Source: Acanthopleura granulata
Taxonomy: Eukaryota > Mollusca > Polyplacophora > Chitonida > Chitonidae
Assembly (NCBI GenBank): GCA_016165875.1
Contig: JABBOT010000005.1
Location: forward strand, 19,965,203 to 20,029,202
DNA: 64,000 nt
Direction: 5' to 3'
Program-made: the position numbers and the translations under genes
In this document: positions 59,401-62,234 of the stretch, piece by piece
Layout: each line of letters begins with the position of its first letter
Numbering within the stretch: the stretch's first letter is position 1
The notes under the pieces: model-generated
Databases searched by the model: none
What the model saw: only the letters and a program-made list of their open reading frames with translations
Told to the model about the DNA's origin: nothing

Positions 59401-62202
59401 ATATTTTGCCTGTAATATATATTCATGATTTAGATGAAGGTTAGCCCCCTGAAGGATATGTACACACTGTGTGTTGCCAATTTGAGCTTTTGTATCTGTG
59501 ATGCATATAAATGCTTATAAAATGTTGATGCAGACAATGTTGCATGGGAGCTAAAAGTTAACGATTGCTTCTGATTTTTTGGATGTGTTTGAATTTTGTA
59601 GTGGCTCTATGATAGAGGCTAATTTCAATTCTTCGCTTATATTAATCAGATATACAATATCACCAATTGGTCTGAAAATTAAATGTAGTATTATTGAAAA
59701 CCTTAATGTGTATAAACTGTCTGTATTAAAAATTGTGACTTTGGGCACAGCCCAAATTTATTTATGTAGGAATCATTTACAACTGTAGTCAAGGGGAACT
59801 ATGTTCATAGCACTATGTTATTTTAAAGAGATACATGCATGCATTGTTTGAACAGAGTTAAGTCCCTTGTGTCAGCAGTGCATTACATTGTCTTTTCACA
59901 GATATCATTTACATGTACTACATATGTATATTTATTCAGACCCCTCCCCCTTGTTCTGAATTACTAAAACTGATGCCACATATACTAGCCTGTATCAATT
60001 AACCTTTTATAGCTATTCTCAACTCCAAATGATGTCTATTTCTTCATTTTCTTTTCTACATGTAGTTTAACCATGCTAATACCTTTTGAAGTAACATCCG
60101 GTATAACGTGATGTTACGTTTTATTGTATGCTATTATCATTGGAATAAATGAGCTCAGTTCAGCTTTAGAGTCACATGTATGTGATTGTTGAAGGAAAAG
60201 ACCCCATAAAAATGAAGTCATGCTGAGTAAAAACACCATTAAAAACTGTATCTGAAAATACATACACTGATTTTTTCAGAATTTTTTTTCACCAAATTCA
60301 ATACAGTAAAATGTTTTGATTGTATGGTGGGTAGTATGGACCATATTGATAATGCATGTGCAGATTAATGAAATTTTCAGGTATAGTTTTTAACTTTTGA
60401 CTCCTCATAACTTCGCCTTTACAAGGTCTATCCCTATAACCAAATTTAAACTGTGTGAACAGGATTTGAACTGTGTTGAGTACTTCGTACAACCTTTATT
60501 TTCCTCAAAATGTGCAGTGTTTCAAGTCAAATTTGAGGGCCAATCCAGTCCATTCATGTATGAACCAGTATATAACATCTTCCTCACCTCAACAAAAAGT
60601 CAATGCAAAGAATTTGTTGAGAGCATACATACCCTAATTCTTCAGCCTTATCAACCACTGCTGAAAGCAGTGTTTCATTAGTTTCGTGGAGAACTGTAGG
60701 GTCTAGATAAATAGTTTTTACAGTTTTATGAAGCCTTTACAGGTGACGTAAACAAATTATTTTTGGCAACAACTGTGTGCATAAATTACGCTTTAAAACT
60801 GCTCTAATGATTGAAAAGGTTGAAGATTCACAGTGTTTATGTCCAAAATATTTATATTGCAAGATTCTATCCACTCCGTACATAAATAAACCAATGGCTT
60901 ATCGAACACACACATAACAGAAAAAGAAAATGCGAAAAAAAAAATAATAATCGTAATCATAAATTGTGAGTGTAACGCCTTTGTAATAATAAAATGTGTC
61001 CTGCTTGTTGAATAGGTTGTGCCTGATCTAACCTGGTATGTAGTTGGATGTTGATGTGTTTCTGTTGCTGTGTGGCTGCCTGTTGATGTGTGCGTACTAA
61101 CCTTGTGTCTGTACAGAGACGGAGACGGAGGATGAGTACAGACTATCCGTGAGGGCCTGCGAGCAGCTCAAGAACGAGGGCGAGAACTTTGCCAACAAGC
61201 TCAGTCGCTCCTACAAGGTGACACTTTATCATGCTTTGAATAGAGTGGACAGTTTGGGACACATTGATGTGCGGTAGGCTGGTGTGTAATGCACCTGGCA
61301 AGGTGGAACAAGGGGTTACATTCATGTTATCACAGTTGACAGTTTGACAGTGACACATCCGGACATTACTGGTGTCTAACTGGGCACGTGTTATCAGCCT
61401 GCTAAGTTGACACATTCAAACACATGTACACGTATCTAGGACTAGGTATTCATGCAATCATTGTTTGACCTTTAGTGTGGTAATGTGACAAAACATCCCA
61501 TTCTTGTGATGGGATCACCCTGTATCACATCTCAGAATAGGGAAGACAATACCACAGTAACAACTAGGAAATATCAGCACATTTCTTGAGAAAGCGACAC
61601 ATTATCACACACCTTAAACCTTTAGAATATATCACATATCATTAGTAGATGTGACAAATCATCACATAGCTGGTGAAAGGGATAAAGACCACATATCTAA
61701 AGAAGGCAACACATAGTTTCATATTTCCGTTAAATTATCAAAATATTACACCTCTTGCACAGAAGTGTAATATTTCACGGGATGTTGCACTTTTAATAGT
61801 AGGTGACATATGGTATTGATACAGCTTTAGTATATGTAGTGTAATTCATCATGACATCACGAGATTACATGTAAGGCTAGATAGTGACATGTACAGGTAG
61901 TGGACTGACATAGGTTAGAGCCTCATGCATGTAGGTGAAGTGTTGGAATATAACTGCTTGGTGTCTGATTCCTGGTTGATATCCTTCCCTCTTGATTGCG
62001 GCCATGAGTGTTCTTACATTTGCCTGTAGGGTGGTGCGATACAGCCTTCCCATTGTGAATGGTTACTGTTATAAGTTGGTCTAGTTGTGCAGCAGGTGTC
62101 CTGTCACGTCGACTTCAGTGATTCTGGTTTCTGTTCACGGCAGCACGTGAAAGCCTAGGTAAGCAGATCGTCATGCAGAACAGTAGGCGGAAAGCGTCGG
62201 TG
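11409..62202 (+). CDS. PHKA: Phosphorylase b kinase regulatory subunit alpha (gene extent; 3' end outside window)
   Basis: Regulatory subunit of the cytosolic (alpha beta gamma delta)4 kinase that activates glycogen phosphorylase. The visible exons encode, in order: the initiator exon (residues 1-26); the glucoamylase-like (GH15-type) N-terminal domain with [40 protein letters not shown] and [15 protein letters not shown] blocks; the [20 protein letters not shown] and [18 protein letters not shown] blocks; a region with alternative exons near residues 440-571; a basic Ser-rich linker; and the [12 protein letters not shown] / LPPEPREK / [17 protein letters not shown] / [11 protein letters not shown] blocks. 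Many blocks match PHKA more closely than PHKB (for example FLAQMTASG and DECEW-type contexts). Intron phases agree from exon to exon and there is no internal stop. The C-terminal calmodulin-binding region and any CAAX end lie beyond the right edge. The Ser-rich RRAS, KRTRS and RRKAS motifs suggest control by PKA-type phosphorylation, as known for the family. Confidence 0.93.
11720..12182. mobile_element. Fold-back (inverted-repeat) element in intron 1
   Basis: Sequence at about 11730-11838 (CTAGTCCTACAT.., GATATTTGGA.., AATTTCCTGGGAGTA..) recurs in reverse complement at about 12066-12180. The two arms of ~115 bp flank ~230 bp. The right arm is followed directly by a SINE-tail fragment (GCGTAAAACACCATTCAAAT, to ~12208). 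There is no transposase-like frame. Confidence 0.65.
12287..12362 (+). mobile_element. SINE family A, 3' body fragment
   Basis: Decayed match to the SINE body: CGGGATCTGCCAGATTTCCT, then CTCCTCCCACAA and TACAAGTGAAAT. No head and no clear tail. Confidence 0.5.
12734..12892 (+). CDS. PHKA: PHKA exon 2
   Basis: 53 codons, phase 0 to 0, after TTTCAG and before GTGGGG. Encodes [10 protein letters not shown].., [20 protein letters not shown] and [18 protein letters not shown], the first glucoamylase-like helices and one of the best conserved blocks of PHKA. Confidence 0.95.
12893..14223. other. PHKA intron 2
   Basis: A 123-residue open frame at 13333-13704 resembles no known family and lacks matching splice context. 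No repeat family recognised. Confidence 0.5.
14224..14440 (+). CDS. PHKA: PHKA exon 3
   Basis: Encodes [20 protein letters not shown] and ..[20 protein letters not shown], ending LAQMTASG with a phase-1 split Gly. AG border at 14222-14223, donor [15 protein letters not shown] is the alpha form; beta subunits have a different block. Confidence 0.96.
14768..14850 (+). CDS. PHKA: PHKA exon 4
   Basis: Completes Gly, then [27 protein letters not shown] in two parts; phase 1 in, 0 out; donor GTAAGT. Confidence 0.96.
15132..15212 (+). CDS. PHKA: PHKA exon 5
   Basis: 27 codons, phase 0-0: [20 protein letters not shown] then [17 protein letters not shown] is a strong PHKA signature. Acceptor at the end of TTGATGTCAG, donor GTACAG. 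Confidence 0.96.
15213..16058. other. PHKA intron 5
   Basis: AT-rich intron; no repeat family or gene recognised. Confidence 0.5.
16059..16157 (+). CDS. PHKA: PHKA exon 6
   Basis: 33 codons, phase 0-0: [20 protein letters not shown] and [13 protein letters not shown]. Its last bases and the donor (CAGTGCCAG, GTCAGT) are echoed several times in the following intron. Confidence 0.96.
16240..16575 (+). repeat. 92-bp tandem repeat carrying copies of the exon 6 splice donor
   Basis: Units share TTCACTGGTGTTAATGGAGT and CTCACCACTGCCAGGTCAGT. Donor-like CAG|GTCAGT sites occur at 16299, 16391 and 16483 (92-bp spacing), with a CAG|GTGAGT site at 16565. They resemble the true exon 6 end at 16157, so the unit probably arose from the exon-intron border. 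Confidence 0.85.
16690..17180. repeat. 53-bp tandem repeat with diverged flanking copies
   Basis: Near-identical 53-bp units (AAGGTTAGGCTTTTTATTTA, GCTCCTGTATATTGGGCCCT) run at about 16865-17030. Diverged copies with GCTCCTGTA/GCTCTTGTA and AAGGTTAAGCTTTT occur on both sides. Confidence 0.8.
17181..18249. other. PHKA intron 6, right part
   Basis: No gene recognised; short overlapping frames at 17302-18090 on both strands look non-coding. Confidence 0.45.
18250..18291 (+). CDS. PHKA: PHKA exon 7
   Basis: Small exon of 14 codons, [14 protein letters not shown], phase 0-0; matches the alpha block that leads into EVDASLL. Acceptor TTTCAG, donor GTGGGT. Confidence 0.93.
18799..19694. mobile_element. 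Non-autonomous DNA transposon, Tc1/mariner-like ends
   Basis: The left end TACGGTATAGGGCAGAGATA (continuing ACTT) and the reverse complement of the right end at 19671-19694 match at 21 of 24 positions. Both ends abut TA, and the right end reads CAGTACAGGG.. after TA, as in Tc1/mariner elements. The ~900-bp interior holds overlapping ~100-residue frames on both strands (18966-19326), but no transposase motif was recognised. Confidence 0.65.
19767..19871 (+). CDS. PHKA: PHKA exon 8
   Basis: 35 codons, phase 0-0: [20 protein letters not shown], then [15 protein letters not shown]. The ASLL..SFPAFAV block is near invariant in PHKA. Confidence 0.96.
20208..20261 (+). CDS. PHKA: PHKA exon 9
   Basis: 18 codons, phase 0-0: [18 protein letters not shown], matching the [12 protein letters not shown] block of the family. 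Confidence 0.96.
20698..20820 (+). CDS. PHKA: PHKA exon 10
   Basis: 41 codons, phase 0-0: [20 protein letters not shown] and [21 protein letters not shown]. The [10 protein letters not shown] block is diagnostic. Confidence 0.96.
21128..21223 (+). CDS. PHKA: PHKA exon 11 (GC donor)
   Basis: 32 codons, phase 0-0: [20 protein letters not shown] then [12 protein letters not shown]. Family alignment puts the next residue (VD..) exactly at exon 12, so the exon must end at AAG (21221-21223). This is followed by GCGAGA: a GC-AG intron. No GT donor nearby keeps both length and frame. Confidence 0.9.
21276..21479. mobile_element. MITE family 1, left part of a copy split by a retroelement
   Basis: Starts with CCTAAATGACCTAAAGTTTC and contains the TTTGTTTGGAAGATAGGATG block seen in other copies. 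The matching right end (CTAAAAATGCACTTT.., TTTTAGGGCATTTTA) is at 22989-23029, beyond the Penelope-like element. Confidence 0.6.
21480..22970 (-). mobile_element. Penelope-like element fragment (RT 3' part and GIY-YIG endonuclease) with inverted terminal repeats
   Basis: On the minus strand a frame runs from an RT motif C (VDDTF, 22641-22655) through [13 protein letters not shown] sequence and [14 protein letters not shown] to a GIY-YIG-type segment ([15 protein letters not shown], ~22030-22085) and ends near 21768. Two in-frame TAA codons (22569-22571 and 22089-22091) break it. The sequence at 21480-21760 recurs inverted at 22680-22968 (shared ATAATTGTGACT, GTGTATACACATATGGCTAG), as known for Penelope pseudo-LTRs. 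The N-terminal RT part is absent, so this is a dead, truncated copy lying in the GC-AG intron. Confidence 0.85.
21768..22670 (-). pseudogene. Penelope-like RT/GIY-YIG open frame, truncated and interrupted
   Basis: Coding remnant of the element above. Residue blocks include [27 protein letters not shown] and [20 protein letters not shown]. Interrupted by stops at 22569-22571 and 22089-22091; 5' two-thirds missing. Spread of single-base stops rather than large gaps suggests moderate age. Confidence 0.82.
22985..23029. mobile_element. MITE family 1, right end of the split copy
   Basis: CTAAAAATGCACTTTATGGG followed by AAATTTTAGGGCATTTTA matches the right ends of copies at 36401, 53791 and 54941. 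Confidence 0.55.
23178..23364 (+). CDS. PHKA: PHKA exon 12
   Basis: 62 codons plus one base (phase 0 in, 1 out): [62 protein letters not shown]. The SQSLYI and GEIDPLNRR blocks are diagnostic. Donor GTGAGC. Confidence 0.96.
23407..23660 (+). mobile_element. SINE family A copy
   Basis: Head with AGTGGTTAGAATGCATGCCA and box B-like GTGAGTTCAAGTCCAGCTCG, an inserted ~35-bp segment, then the CATGCTGGCTTCTTCTCCAG body and GTATATATGAAATACTTGTG tail, diverged. Confidence 0.75.
23665..24251. other. PHKA intron 12, right part
   Basis: AT-rich; nothing recognised. Confidence 0.4.
24252..24386 (+). CDS. PHKA: PHKA exon 13 (first splice donor)
   Basis: Phase 1 in, 1 out: completes Val, then [44 protein letters not shown] and a split Gly. 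Corresponds to the alpha block SILAETEEI..YPIRVQPARIL. The donor GTGAGT at 24387 gives the family-typical length. An extension to 24503 is possible (next entry). Confidence 0.93.
24387..24503 (+). CDS. PHKA: In-frame 117-bp duplicated extension of exon 13 (alternative)
   Basis: Starting at TGTCAGAA (24291), a 117-bp unit is repeated at 24408 and partly at 24525. The second copy keeps the frame open and carries its own donor (G|GTGAGT at 24504) in the same phase. Use of the downstream donor would add 39 residues, [20 protein letters not shown] then [19 protein letters not shown]. The third copy decays after ~65 bp and has no donor. Whether the extension is used in transcripts cannot be told from DNA. 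Confidence 0.5.
24504..24600. repeat. Third, degraded copy of the exon 13 duplication
   Basis: TGTCAGAACATGACAGACAA then a deletion, then ATACAGGTGTACCCAGATAG. No splice donor retained; it is intronic relic. Confidence 0.8.
24998..25195 (+). mobile_element. SINE family A copy
   Basis: Starts GGGGCCTCCGTGACTCAGGA (box A region), lacks most of the anticodon/box B part, then has GCTCATGCTGGCCTCCTCTC, the CTGCCGATGGTCGTGGGTTT body, GTGTAAGTGAAGTATTCTTG and CATCAATCAAATAGATAAAT tail. It ends about 45 bases before exon 14. Confidence 0.85.
25241..25350 (+). CDS. PHKA: PHKA exon 14
   Basis: Completes Gly, then [36 protein letters not shown]; phase 1 in, 0 out. Corresponds to the [20 protein letters not shown] block. 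Donor GTAAGA. Confidence 0.95.
25351..26898. other. PHKA intron 14
   Basis: AT-rich intron, no recognised repeat or gene. Confidence 0.5.
26899..27043 (+). CDS. PHKA: PHKA exon 15a (mutually exclusive candidate)
   Basis: 145 nt, phase 0 in, 1 out: [48 protein letters not shown]. Aligns with the FIDQQQFYLAL..GQPTITFPISHSML block. Its length, phases and ~40% identity (19 of 48 residues) match exon 15b, 3.5 kb downstream. Confidence 0.95.
27044..28395. other. Intron between exons 15a and 15b, left part
   Basis: No repeat family or gene recognised. Confidence 0.45.
28409..28680 (+). mobile_element. SINE family A, full-length copy with target-site duplication
   Basis: Best copy in the window. 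The head GGCCTCCGTGGCTCAGTCGG carries a pol III box A, followed by the GCAGCACAATGACCCGAAGC region and GTGGCTGTGAGTTCATGC (box B partly deleted). The body CGTACGTGGG..GTCTGCCAGC and GGGCTCTGCCCGGTTTCGTC and the tail GTATAAGTGAAATATTCTCG with GGCGTAAAACAC end in (ATCAA)n. It is flanked by CAGAG(C/G)CATTACC at 28396-28408 and 28681-28693, a 13-bp target-site duplication with one mismatch. Confidence 0.93.
28694..29930. repeat. Degenerate ~130-bp tandem repeat
   Basis: Recurring words GCCAAAACCACCAGCAGCAA, ATACCAAGTCAGTTGACAAT, ACCAGCAACCCAATCACCCA and GGATGTAGATTGCCACCA are spaced at roughly 120-140 bp. Copies are strongly diverged. A SINE tail fragment is inserted at 29637-29720. Confidence 0.55.
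29637..29720 (+). mobile_element. SINE family A, 3' tail fragment
   Basis: ATAATGCAGGCCGCCGTTGT, ATAAGTGAAATATTCTTGAG and an AATAAATAAA tail; 5' two-thirds missing. Confidence 0.8.
29917..30258 (+). mobile_element. Second tRNA-derived SINE type (family B)
   Basis: The head GGTGGCCTGGTGGTTAGAGC is a good box A and GAACAAACCCAGGCAGGGTC a box B-like site about 35 bases later. A unique body follows (GTGTCTTCGGCATGATATTC, GGTGGCATGGGTTTGCCCTA), then a tail AAATACGACGTAAAACCGAA. It differs from family A in head and body. Confidence 0.65.
30509..30653 (+). CDS. PHKA: PHKA exon 15b (mutually exclusive candidate)
   Basis: 145 nt, phase 0 in, 1 out, between TTTTTGTAG and [54 protein letters not shown]. 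Homologous to exon 15a along its full length with no gap. If both were spliced in, exon 15b would be read in another frame and meet TGA after about 11 codons, so the two can only be used one at a time. Conservation of frame, length and splice sites argues it is functional. Confidence 0.9.
30654..33198. other. Intron after exon 15b, left part
   Basis: No gene recognised. A-rich stretch at 32497-32540; a TG run at 32058-32072. Short frames at 31496-32260 overlap on both strands. Confidence 0.45.
33199..33450 (+). mobile_element. SINE family A, near full-length
   Basis: Begins inside box A (CAGTCGGTTAGCGCGTTATC), with intact box B-like GTGAGTTCAAATCCAGCTCA, CTCCGGCCATAAGTGGGAAG body and CAAATAAATAAATAAATAG tail. 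Close to the consensus, so relatively young. Confidence 0.9.
33451..34446. other. Intron before exon 16, right part
   Basis: A minus-strand open frame of 128 codons (33531-33917) has no recognisable family and no gene context. Confidence 0.4.
34447..34522 (+). CDS. PHKA: PHKA exon 16
   Basis: Phase 1 in, 2 out: completes Asp, then [24 protein letters not shown] and a split Arg. Corresponds to the [20 protein letters not shown] block. The donor GTTAGC coincides with the start of SINE-like sequence. Confidence 0.94.
34523..34757 (+). mobile_element. SINE family A, diverged copy abutting the exon 16 donor
   Basis: GGTTAGC, a shortened head, box B-like TTTTGAGTTCAAGCTTAGCA, CATGGGAAGGCCTACCAGCA, GGCTGCCGTTGTGTAAGTAA and TAAATAAATAAC tail. 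The GGTTAGC of the head overlaps the exon 16 5' splice site, which might be coincidence. Confidence 0.7.
34758..35246. other. PHKA intron 16, right part
   Basis: 34775-34900 has words resembling SINE family B (CACCCCAGTGTCAC, GACATGCCATTCCAGTG), perhaps a relic. Otherwise nothing recognised. Confidence 0.35.
35247..35335 (+). CDS. PHKA: PHKA exon 17
   Basis: Phase 2 in, 1 out: completes Arg, then [29 protein letters not shown] and a split Gly. Matches [20 protein letters not shown] followed by an acidic segment. Confidence 0.95.
35929..36111 (+). CDS. PHKA: PHKA exon 18 (basic, phosphorylation-type linker)
   Basis: 183 nt, phase 1-1: [20 protein letters not shown], then [20 protein letters not shown] and [17 protein letters not shown] and KRTRS fit PKA/basophilic kinase sites. 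The segment has no close vertebrate equivalent that I can align beyond [16 protein letters not shown] words and is likely the invertebrate linker. Being symmetric it could be skipped. Confidence 0.88.
36401..36616. mobile_element. MITE family 1, complete copy
   Basis: TA then CTGTAAATGACCTAAAATTT at the left, AATATTTTAGGTCATTTAGC at the right in inverse orientation; interior has TTTCCAGTAGGATATCGTCC and CCAAACAAACCTCAAAGCAC. About 215 bp. Confidence 0.75.
37205..37235. repeat. TA dinucleotide microsatellite
   Basis: (TA)n of about 20 bases inside TGTATATATATA..TATGTC. Confidence 0.9.
37421..37453 (+). CDS. PHKA: PHKA candidate microexon 19
   Basis: 33 nt between ATACGTGTAG and GTAAAA, phase 1-1, encoding [11 protein letters not shown]. 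Phase fits its neighbours and the peptide is basic like the surrounding linker. No independent homology, so it is tentative. Confidence 0.5.
38494..38715 (+). mobile_element. SINE family A copy with internal deletion
   Basis: GGTTAGTGCACCAGCACGGC head, TGTGAGTTCAAGCCCAGCTC box B region, truncated body, TCTGCCCGGTTTCCTCCCAC, GTAAGTGAAATATTCTTGAG and an A-rich tail. Confidence 0.85.
39419..39463 (+). CDS. PHKA: PHKA exon 21 (microexon)
   Basis: 45 nt, phase 1-1, after TTCCCTTACTTTGAG and before [21 protein letters not shown] with split codons at both ends. Good pyrimidine tract and phase match make it likely; homology is weak. Confidence 0.65.
39464..40770. other. PHKA intron, no gene recognised
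   Basis: AT-rich; contains short GAATGAATGAATGA runs at about 40483-40496 and 40574-40590. Confidence 0.45.
40774..40990 (+). mobile_element. SINE family A copy
   Basis: GTGAGTTCAAGTCTAGCC box B region, GGTCTGCGAGCAACCTTGGA, GGCTCTGCCCAGTTTCCTCC, GTATAAGTGAAATATTCTTG and a CAATCAAACAAATAAG tail. Confidence 0.85.
41460..41762. repeat. Tandem duplication, 151-bp period, two copies
   Basis: AACGCTGATATGAATACAAC starts at 41470 and again at 41621. Both copies contain CAGTGACGGGCATTGAGTGA and end in GTATACATGGTTTTTTAAAT, with few differences. Confidence 0.9.
41763..42254. other. PHKA intron, no gene recognised
   Basis: Low-complexity TTTATTTATTC near 42025-42050; nothing else. Confidence 0.4.
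42255..42374 (+). CDS. PHKA: PHKA exon 22 (serine-rich)
   Basis: 120 nt, phase 1-1, TTTCACAG / GTAGGT: completes Gly, then [20 protein letters not shown] and [19 protein letters not shown]. Ser/Arg-rich followed by acidic residues, probably a flexible regulatory linker. The frame is open with strong codon bias relative to flanks. Confidence 0.87.
42854..43980. repeat. Tandem triplication, 374-bp unit
   Basis: CTGACTATCCTCACGTGATA starts at 42854, 43228 and 43602, so both spacings are 374 bp. Units share GTGTATGGTTTGGTTCCTCT and GGAATTCAAGTCTGGTTTAT with only scattered differences, a recent local expansion. Confidence 0.92.
44030..46660. repeat. Pyrimidine-rich degenerate arrays (TGGCTCT.. 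and TTTGTTCCAGCCTGG..)
   Basis: 44340-44690 and 45500-46000 repeat words such as CATCCTGACTTGTGGCTCT and ATCTCTGGCAAGTGGCTCTG at about 20-30 bp. 46150-46640 repeats (A)CTTTGTTCCAGCCTGGT at a similar period. The arrays offer many CAG 3'-splice-like sites. Open frames across them (43918-44340, 46169-46501) are low-complexity products. Confidence 0.6.
45113..45252 (+). CDS. Candidate alternative 3'-terminal exon of PHKA
   Basis: After TTCATTGCAG, a frame continuing phase 1 reads [46 protein letters not shown] and ends at TGA 45250-45252, with AATAAA at 45258-45263. If spliced from exon 22 it would end the protein after the Ser-rich linker. No homology recognised; could be chance. Confidence 0.25.
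46661..48010. other. PHKA intron, no gene recognised
   Basis: AT-rich; a short ACACATATATATATACG run near 47203-47222. Confidence 0.4.
48011..48217. mobile_element. MITE family 2, copy 1
   Basis: TA then CCCTAATTCTTCAACCCTGT at the left; AAAAGGTTGAAGATTTATAG then TA at the right. About 207 bp with inverted ends and a TA duplication; interior contains ACAGTTTTATGAAGC shared with the copy at 60632. Confidence 0.8.
48634..48844. mobile_element. MITE family 2, copy 2
   Basis: TA then CTGTAATTCTTCAACATTTT at the left; GAAAAGGTTGAGGAATTAGG at the right. Same ends as copies at 48011 and 60632, interior diverged. Confidence 0.75.
48845..49285. other. PHKA intron, no gene recognised
   Basis: Nothing recognised. 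Confidence 0.4.
49286..49330 (+). CDS. PHKA: PHKA exon 23 (small Ser/Gly cassette)
   Basis: 45 nt, phase 1-1, TTTACAG / [20 protein letters not shown] after a split Gly. Fits the linker; a symmetric cassette that may be optional. Confidence 0.75.
49331..50947. other. PHKA intron 23
   Basis: AT-rich; no repeat family or gene recognised. Confidence 0.45.
50948..51131 (+). CDS. PHKA: PHKA exon 24
   Basis: Phase 1 in, 2 out: completes Asp, [27 protein letters not shown], then [33 protein letters not shown]. The second half matches [20 protein letters not shown] of PHKA. Ser-Pro sites in the first half. Confidence 0.95.
51175..51502 (+). mobile_element. Two joined SINE family A copies
   Basis: A partial head and body (GTGAGTTCGAATCCAGCTCA, intact box B GTTCGAATCC) ends at about 51235. 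It is followed by a second copy with its own box B-like GTGGGTTCAAGTTCAGCTCA, GGTCTGTCAGCAACCTGCGG body and (AAATA)n tail. This is a SINE inserted into, or recombined with, an older one. Confidence 0.8.
51803..51881 (+). CDS. PHKA: PHKA exon 25
   Basis: Phase 2 in, 0 out: completes Lys, [26 protein letters not shown]; matches [20 protein letters not shown]. Acceptor ATAATAG, donor GTATTT. Confidence 0.95.
52329..52406 (+). CDS. PHKA: PHKA exon 26
   Basis: 26 codons, phase 0-0: [26 protein letters not shown], matching the [20 protein letters not shown] block. Acceptor TTGACAG, donor GTAGGA. Confidence 0.95.
52903..52982 (+). CDS. PHKA: PHKA exon 27
   Basis: Phase 0 in, 2 out: [26 protein letters not shown] and split residue. 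[12 protein letters not shown] is a near-invariant PHKA block. Confidence 0.97.
53791..53985. mobile_element. MITE family 1 copy
   Basis: TA then CCCTAGATGACTTAAAATTT; right end AAATATTAGGTCATTTACAG then TA. 195 bp. Confidence 0.78.
53986..54940. other. PHKA intron 27, middle part
   Basis: A TG run at 54081-54092 and T/A-rich stretches. No gene recognised. Confidence 0.4.
54941..55160. mobile_element. MITE family 1 copy
   Basis: Left CCCTAAATAACTTAAAATTT, right GCGAAATGTTAGGTCATTTA; interior TTTGTTTGGAAGATAAAATG and AAAAGTGCACTTTCTTGGGC shared with the split copy at 21276/22985. Confidence 0.75.
55197..55345 (-). mobile_element. SINE family A, 5'-truncated, reverse
   Basis: Reads from the tail (TATTTATTTATTTA, TTGATTGGTATTTTACACTG) through CAGCCAGCATTATGGTGGGA and AAACCGGGCAGAGCCCCGGG, then stops. 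Confidence 0.88.
55853..56064 (-). mobile_element. SINE family A, full head, reverse, with body deletion
   Basis: From TTATTTATTTATTTCATTG tail through CCAGCATTATGGTGGGAGGA, CAGGTTGCTGGCAGACCTTC, box B (TGGACTTGAACTCACAG in this orientation) to box A and the 5' end (CTAACTGACTGAGCCACGGA). Confidence 0.92.
56247..56455 (+). CDS. PHKA: PHKA exon 28
   Basis: Phase 2 in, 1 out: completes Ser, [69 protein letters not shown]. The LTQEI..YLAM..RT and [11 protein letters not shown] blocks are diagnostic. Confidence 0.97.
56554..56771 (+). mobile_element. SINE family A, diverged copy
   Basis: GGGGGCCTCCGAGGTGTCCG head, degraded box B, GCGGATGGTCATGGGTTCCC, CATGATGCTGGCCGCCATGG, GTATAAGCGAAATATTCATG and CAAATCAAATGAATAAATCA tail. 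Confidence 0.85.
57194..57292 (+). CDS. PHKA: PHKA exon 29
   Basis: 99 nt, phase 1-1: completes Gly, [32 protein letters not shown]. Matches [20 protein letters not shown]. Confidence 0.96.
57293..58780. other. PHKA intron 29, left part
   Basis: Includes three tandem AAAGCAACTTTAAA-like words at 57604-57655. A 79-residue open frame (58054-58293) matches nothing known. A T-run is at 57548-57557. Confidence 0.4.
58786..58888 (+). mobile_element. SINE family A tail fragment
   Basis: GGTTTCCTCCACCCACAAAA, TAGGTGAAATATACTTGAGT, GCAGTAATCAAATAACTAAA. Directly followed by another copy. Confidence 0.65.
58889..59065 (+). mobile_element. SINE family A, 5'-truncated copy
   Basis: CTTCCTCTCTGGCCGTACGT, GATCTGCCAGCAACCTGCGG, CCTCCCACCATAATGCTGGA, AAGTGAAATATTCTTGAGTA and an AAATAAATAAATA tail; close to consensus. 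Confidence 0.9.
59218..59374 (+). mobile_element. SINE family A, 5'-truncated copy
   Basis: AAAGTCTGCCAGCAACCTGC, TTTCCTCCCACCATAATGCT, AATGAAATATTCTTGAGTAC, CACCAATCAAATAAATAAGT. Confidence 0.9.
59375..60631. other. PHKA intron, no gene recognised
   Basis: AT-rich; small overlapping frames on both strands (59551-59788, 60298-60681) look non-coding. Confidence 0.45.
60632..60833. mobile_element. MITE family 2, copy 3
   Basis: TA then CCCTAATTCTTCAGCCTTAT; right GAAAAGGTTGAAGATTCACA. Interior ACAGTTTTATGAAGCC is shared with the copy at 48011. Confidence 0.78.
61117..61217 (+). CDS. PHKA: PHKA exon 30
   Basis: Phase 1 in, 0 out: [34 protein letters not shown] after GTACAG and before GTGACA. 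It follows the LSGKEF exon and has the GC-rich third positions of neighbouring exons. The homology is weak, as expected for the variable region before the C-terminal domain. Confidence 0.85.
61218..62166. other. PHKA intron 30
   Basis: Diffuse words such as GTGACA..ATCACAT repeated loosely at 61240-61870; no clear unit. No gene recognised. Confidence 0.4.
62167..62202 (+). CDS. PHKA: PHKA candidate exon 31 (basic phosphorylation motif)
   Basis: After GGTAAGCAG, phase 0: [12 protein letters not shown], donor GTGAGA at 62203. Alternatively the frame reads on through VRRSAVSMQ to TAA at 62230-62232, which would give a short C-terminus. RRKAS resembles the RRLS-type site of the alpha multiphosphorylation region. 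The short length makes it tentative. Confidence 0.5.
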
Positions 62203-62234
62203 GTGAGACGATCAGCTGTCAGCATGCAATAAAT

